Below, piece by piece: positions 5,150 through 5,570 of a stretch of DNA of 5,570 bases. The notes under the pieces were generated by a model that was not told where the DNA came from, did not search any database, and was given only the letters and a program-made list of their open reading frames with translations. Origin of the DNA: an uncultured Mycoplasmatota bacterium (GTDB taxonomy: Bacteria > Bacillota_I > Bacilli_A > RF39 > UBA660); the NCBI GenBank assembly GCA_946494345.1, contig CAMMBX010000078.1, positions 1 to 5,570 of the forward strand. Direction: 5' to 3'. The position numbers and the translations under genes are program-made. Position 1 is the first letter of the stretch; each line of letters begins with the position of its first letter.

Positions 5150-5570
5150 TAATAATTATTATCTTGTAAAAGCCAATCTACTATATTTATTTTAGTTATT
5201 CCATCATAATCTGACTCTAAATCCATATCCAATGTTAATAAATATTTAGGATAATGATCACCAGTCTTTTGTAATGATCGTAGTTCTCTTTGTAATACTT
5301 TCTCATCCCGAACTGTTAAAGCTACTTGAAAATATTTTAAACCATCACGAGATTCAGCGACAAAATCAACTTCTAAATCATCAACTTTACCAACATATAC
5401 TCTATAACCTCTTCTTAACAATTCAAGATATACTATATTTTCAAGAATATGTCCCATATCACTATCTGCTTTCTTTCCTAGTAAATAACTTCTTAATCCT
5501 TGATCTACTACATAATATTTATAATCTCTAGCTAGTAAGTTTTTACCTTTAACATCAAATCTTTCAGCTT
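5149..5570 (-). CDS. AAA/DUF4143 ATPase, C-terminal part (runs off the window)
   Basis: The last 139 codons are present and the frame is open to the right edge, so the gene starts outside. Full members are commonly around 400 residues: an N-terminal P-loop AAA domain (absent here) followed by a DUF4143 domain with a nuclease-like fold. The fragment shows the domain closely: KNLLARDYKYYVVDQGLRSY, then DMGHILENIVYLELLRRGY (38-56) and VYVGKVDDLEVDFVAE, ending with YFQV (79-82), REL...DHYPKYLLTLD and INIVDWLL. Asp68 of EVDF corresponds to a PD-(D/E)xK-type acid, but the lysine expected after the next strand is not in YFQVA, so nuclease activity is doubtful. These proteins are widespread, often multi-copy in Bacillota and gut Bacteroidota, and of unsettled function. 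Its TAA overlaps the ATG of the hydrolase remnant (TAATG). An ATG at 5457 is internal and not the start. Confidence 0.9.
   Translation of the reverse strand, partial: AERFDVKGKNLLARDYKYYVVDQGLRSYLLGKKADSDMGHILENIVYLELLRRGYRVYVGKVDDLEVDFVAESRDGLKYFQVALTVRDEKVLQRELRSLQKTGDHYPKYLLTLDMDLESDYDGITKINIVDWLLQDNNY

Noticed and set aside
5274..5531. Plus-strand open frame over the DUF4143 region
   Set aside because: It is the antisense shadow of a well-conserved DUF4143 C-terminus.
1..5570. CRISPR array, insertion sequence, integron attC sites or tRNA
   Set aside because: No regularly spaced repeats, terminal inverted repeats with a transposase, attC-like repeats between cassettes, or cloverleaf-forming sequence were seen on either strand.
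969..5570. The whole array as one new defence system
   Set aside because: The genes have different predicted biochemistry, are divided by at least one terminator and several promoter-like sites, and several are broken, so a single system is not supported.

Overview
The window is strongly AT-rich and every gene I can support lies on the minus strand. AGA dominates arginine codons, ribosome binding sites are AGGAGG-like, T-tailed hairpins follow some genes, and TGG is Trp while TGA is a stop. With the protein families present, this fits a low-GC Bacillota (Clostridia or Bacilli, possibly gut-associated). No finer placement is possible from the sequence.

In transcription order (right to left) the layout is as follows. 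(1) The C-terminal part of an AAA/DUF4143 ATPase runs off the right edge and overlaps by one base a heavily deleted alpha/beta-hydrolase remnant. (2) A transglutaminase-like gene carries a one-base frameshift and is followed by an intact 220-residue protein I do not recognise. (3) A small antibiotic-biosynthesis-monooxygenase (ABM) protein is followed by a likely terminator. (4) A protein joining a MmcQ/YjbR-like region to an EVE-like domain precedes an ASCH-domain protein. (5) A Fic enzyme, a frameshifted flavodoxin and a cyclophilin-like gene with an in-frame stop are tightly spaced and end at a strong Rho-independent terminator at 18-44.

The window therefore looks like same-strand accessory genes in at least three or four transcription units, with decay at both ends. 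Of nine genes wholly inside it, four are broken. Three breaks are single-base shifts in or next to homopolymers, or a lone stop, so sequencing error or recent inactivation are both possible for them. The hydrolase remnant has two deletions plus loss of catalytic residues, which only real decay explains.

I see no convincing new multi-gene system. The most interesting elements are the neighbouring EVE-like and ASCH proteins, both from the PUA-like fold that recognises or processes modified bases, the self-inhibited Fic enzyme, and the unrecognised 220-residue protein. No tRNA, rRNA, CRISPR array, transposase or integrase was seen. Counting the broken genes, no stretch over 300 bases lacks a gene.
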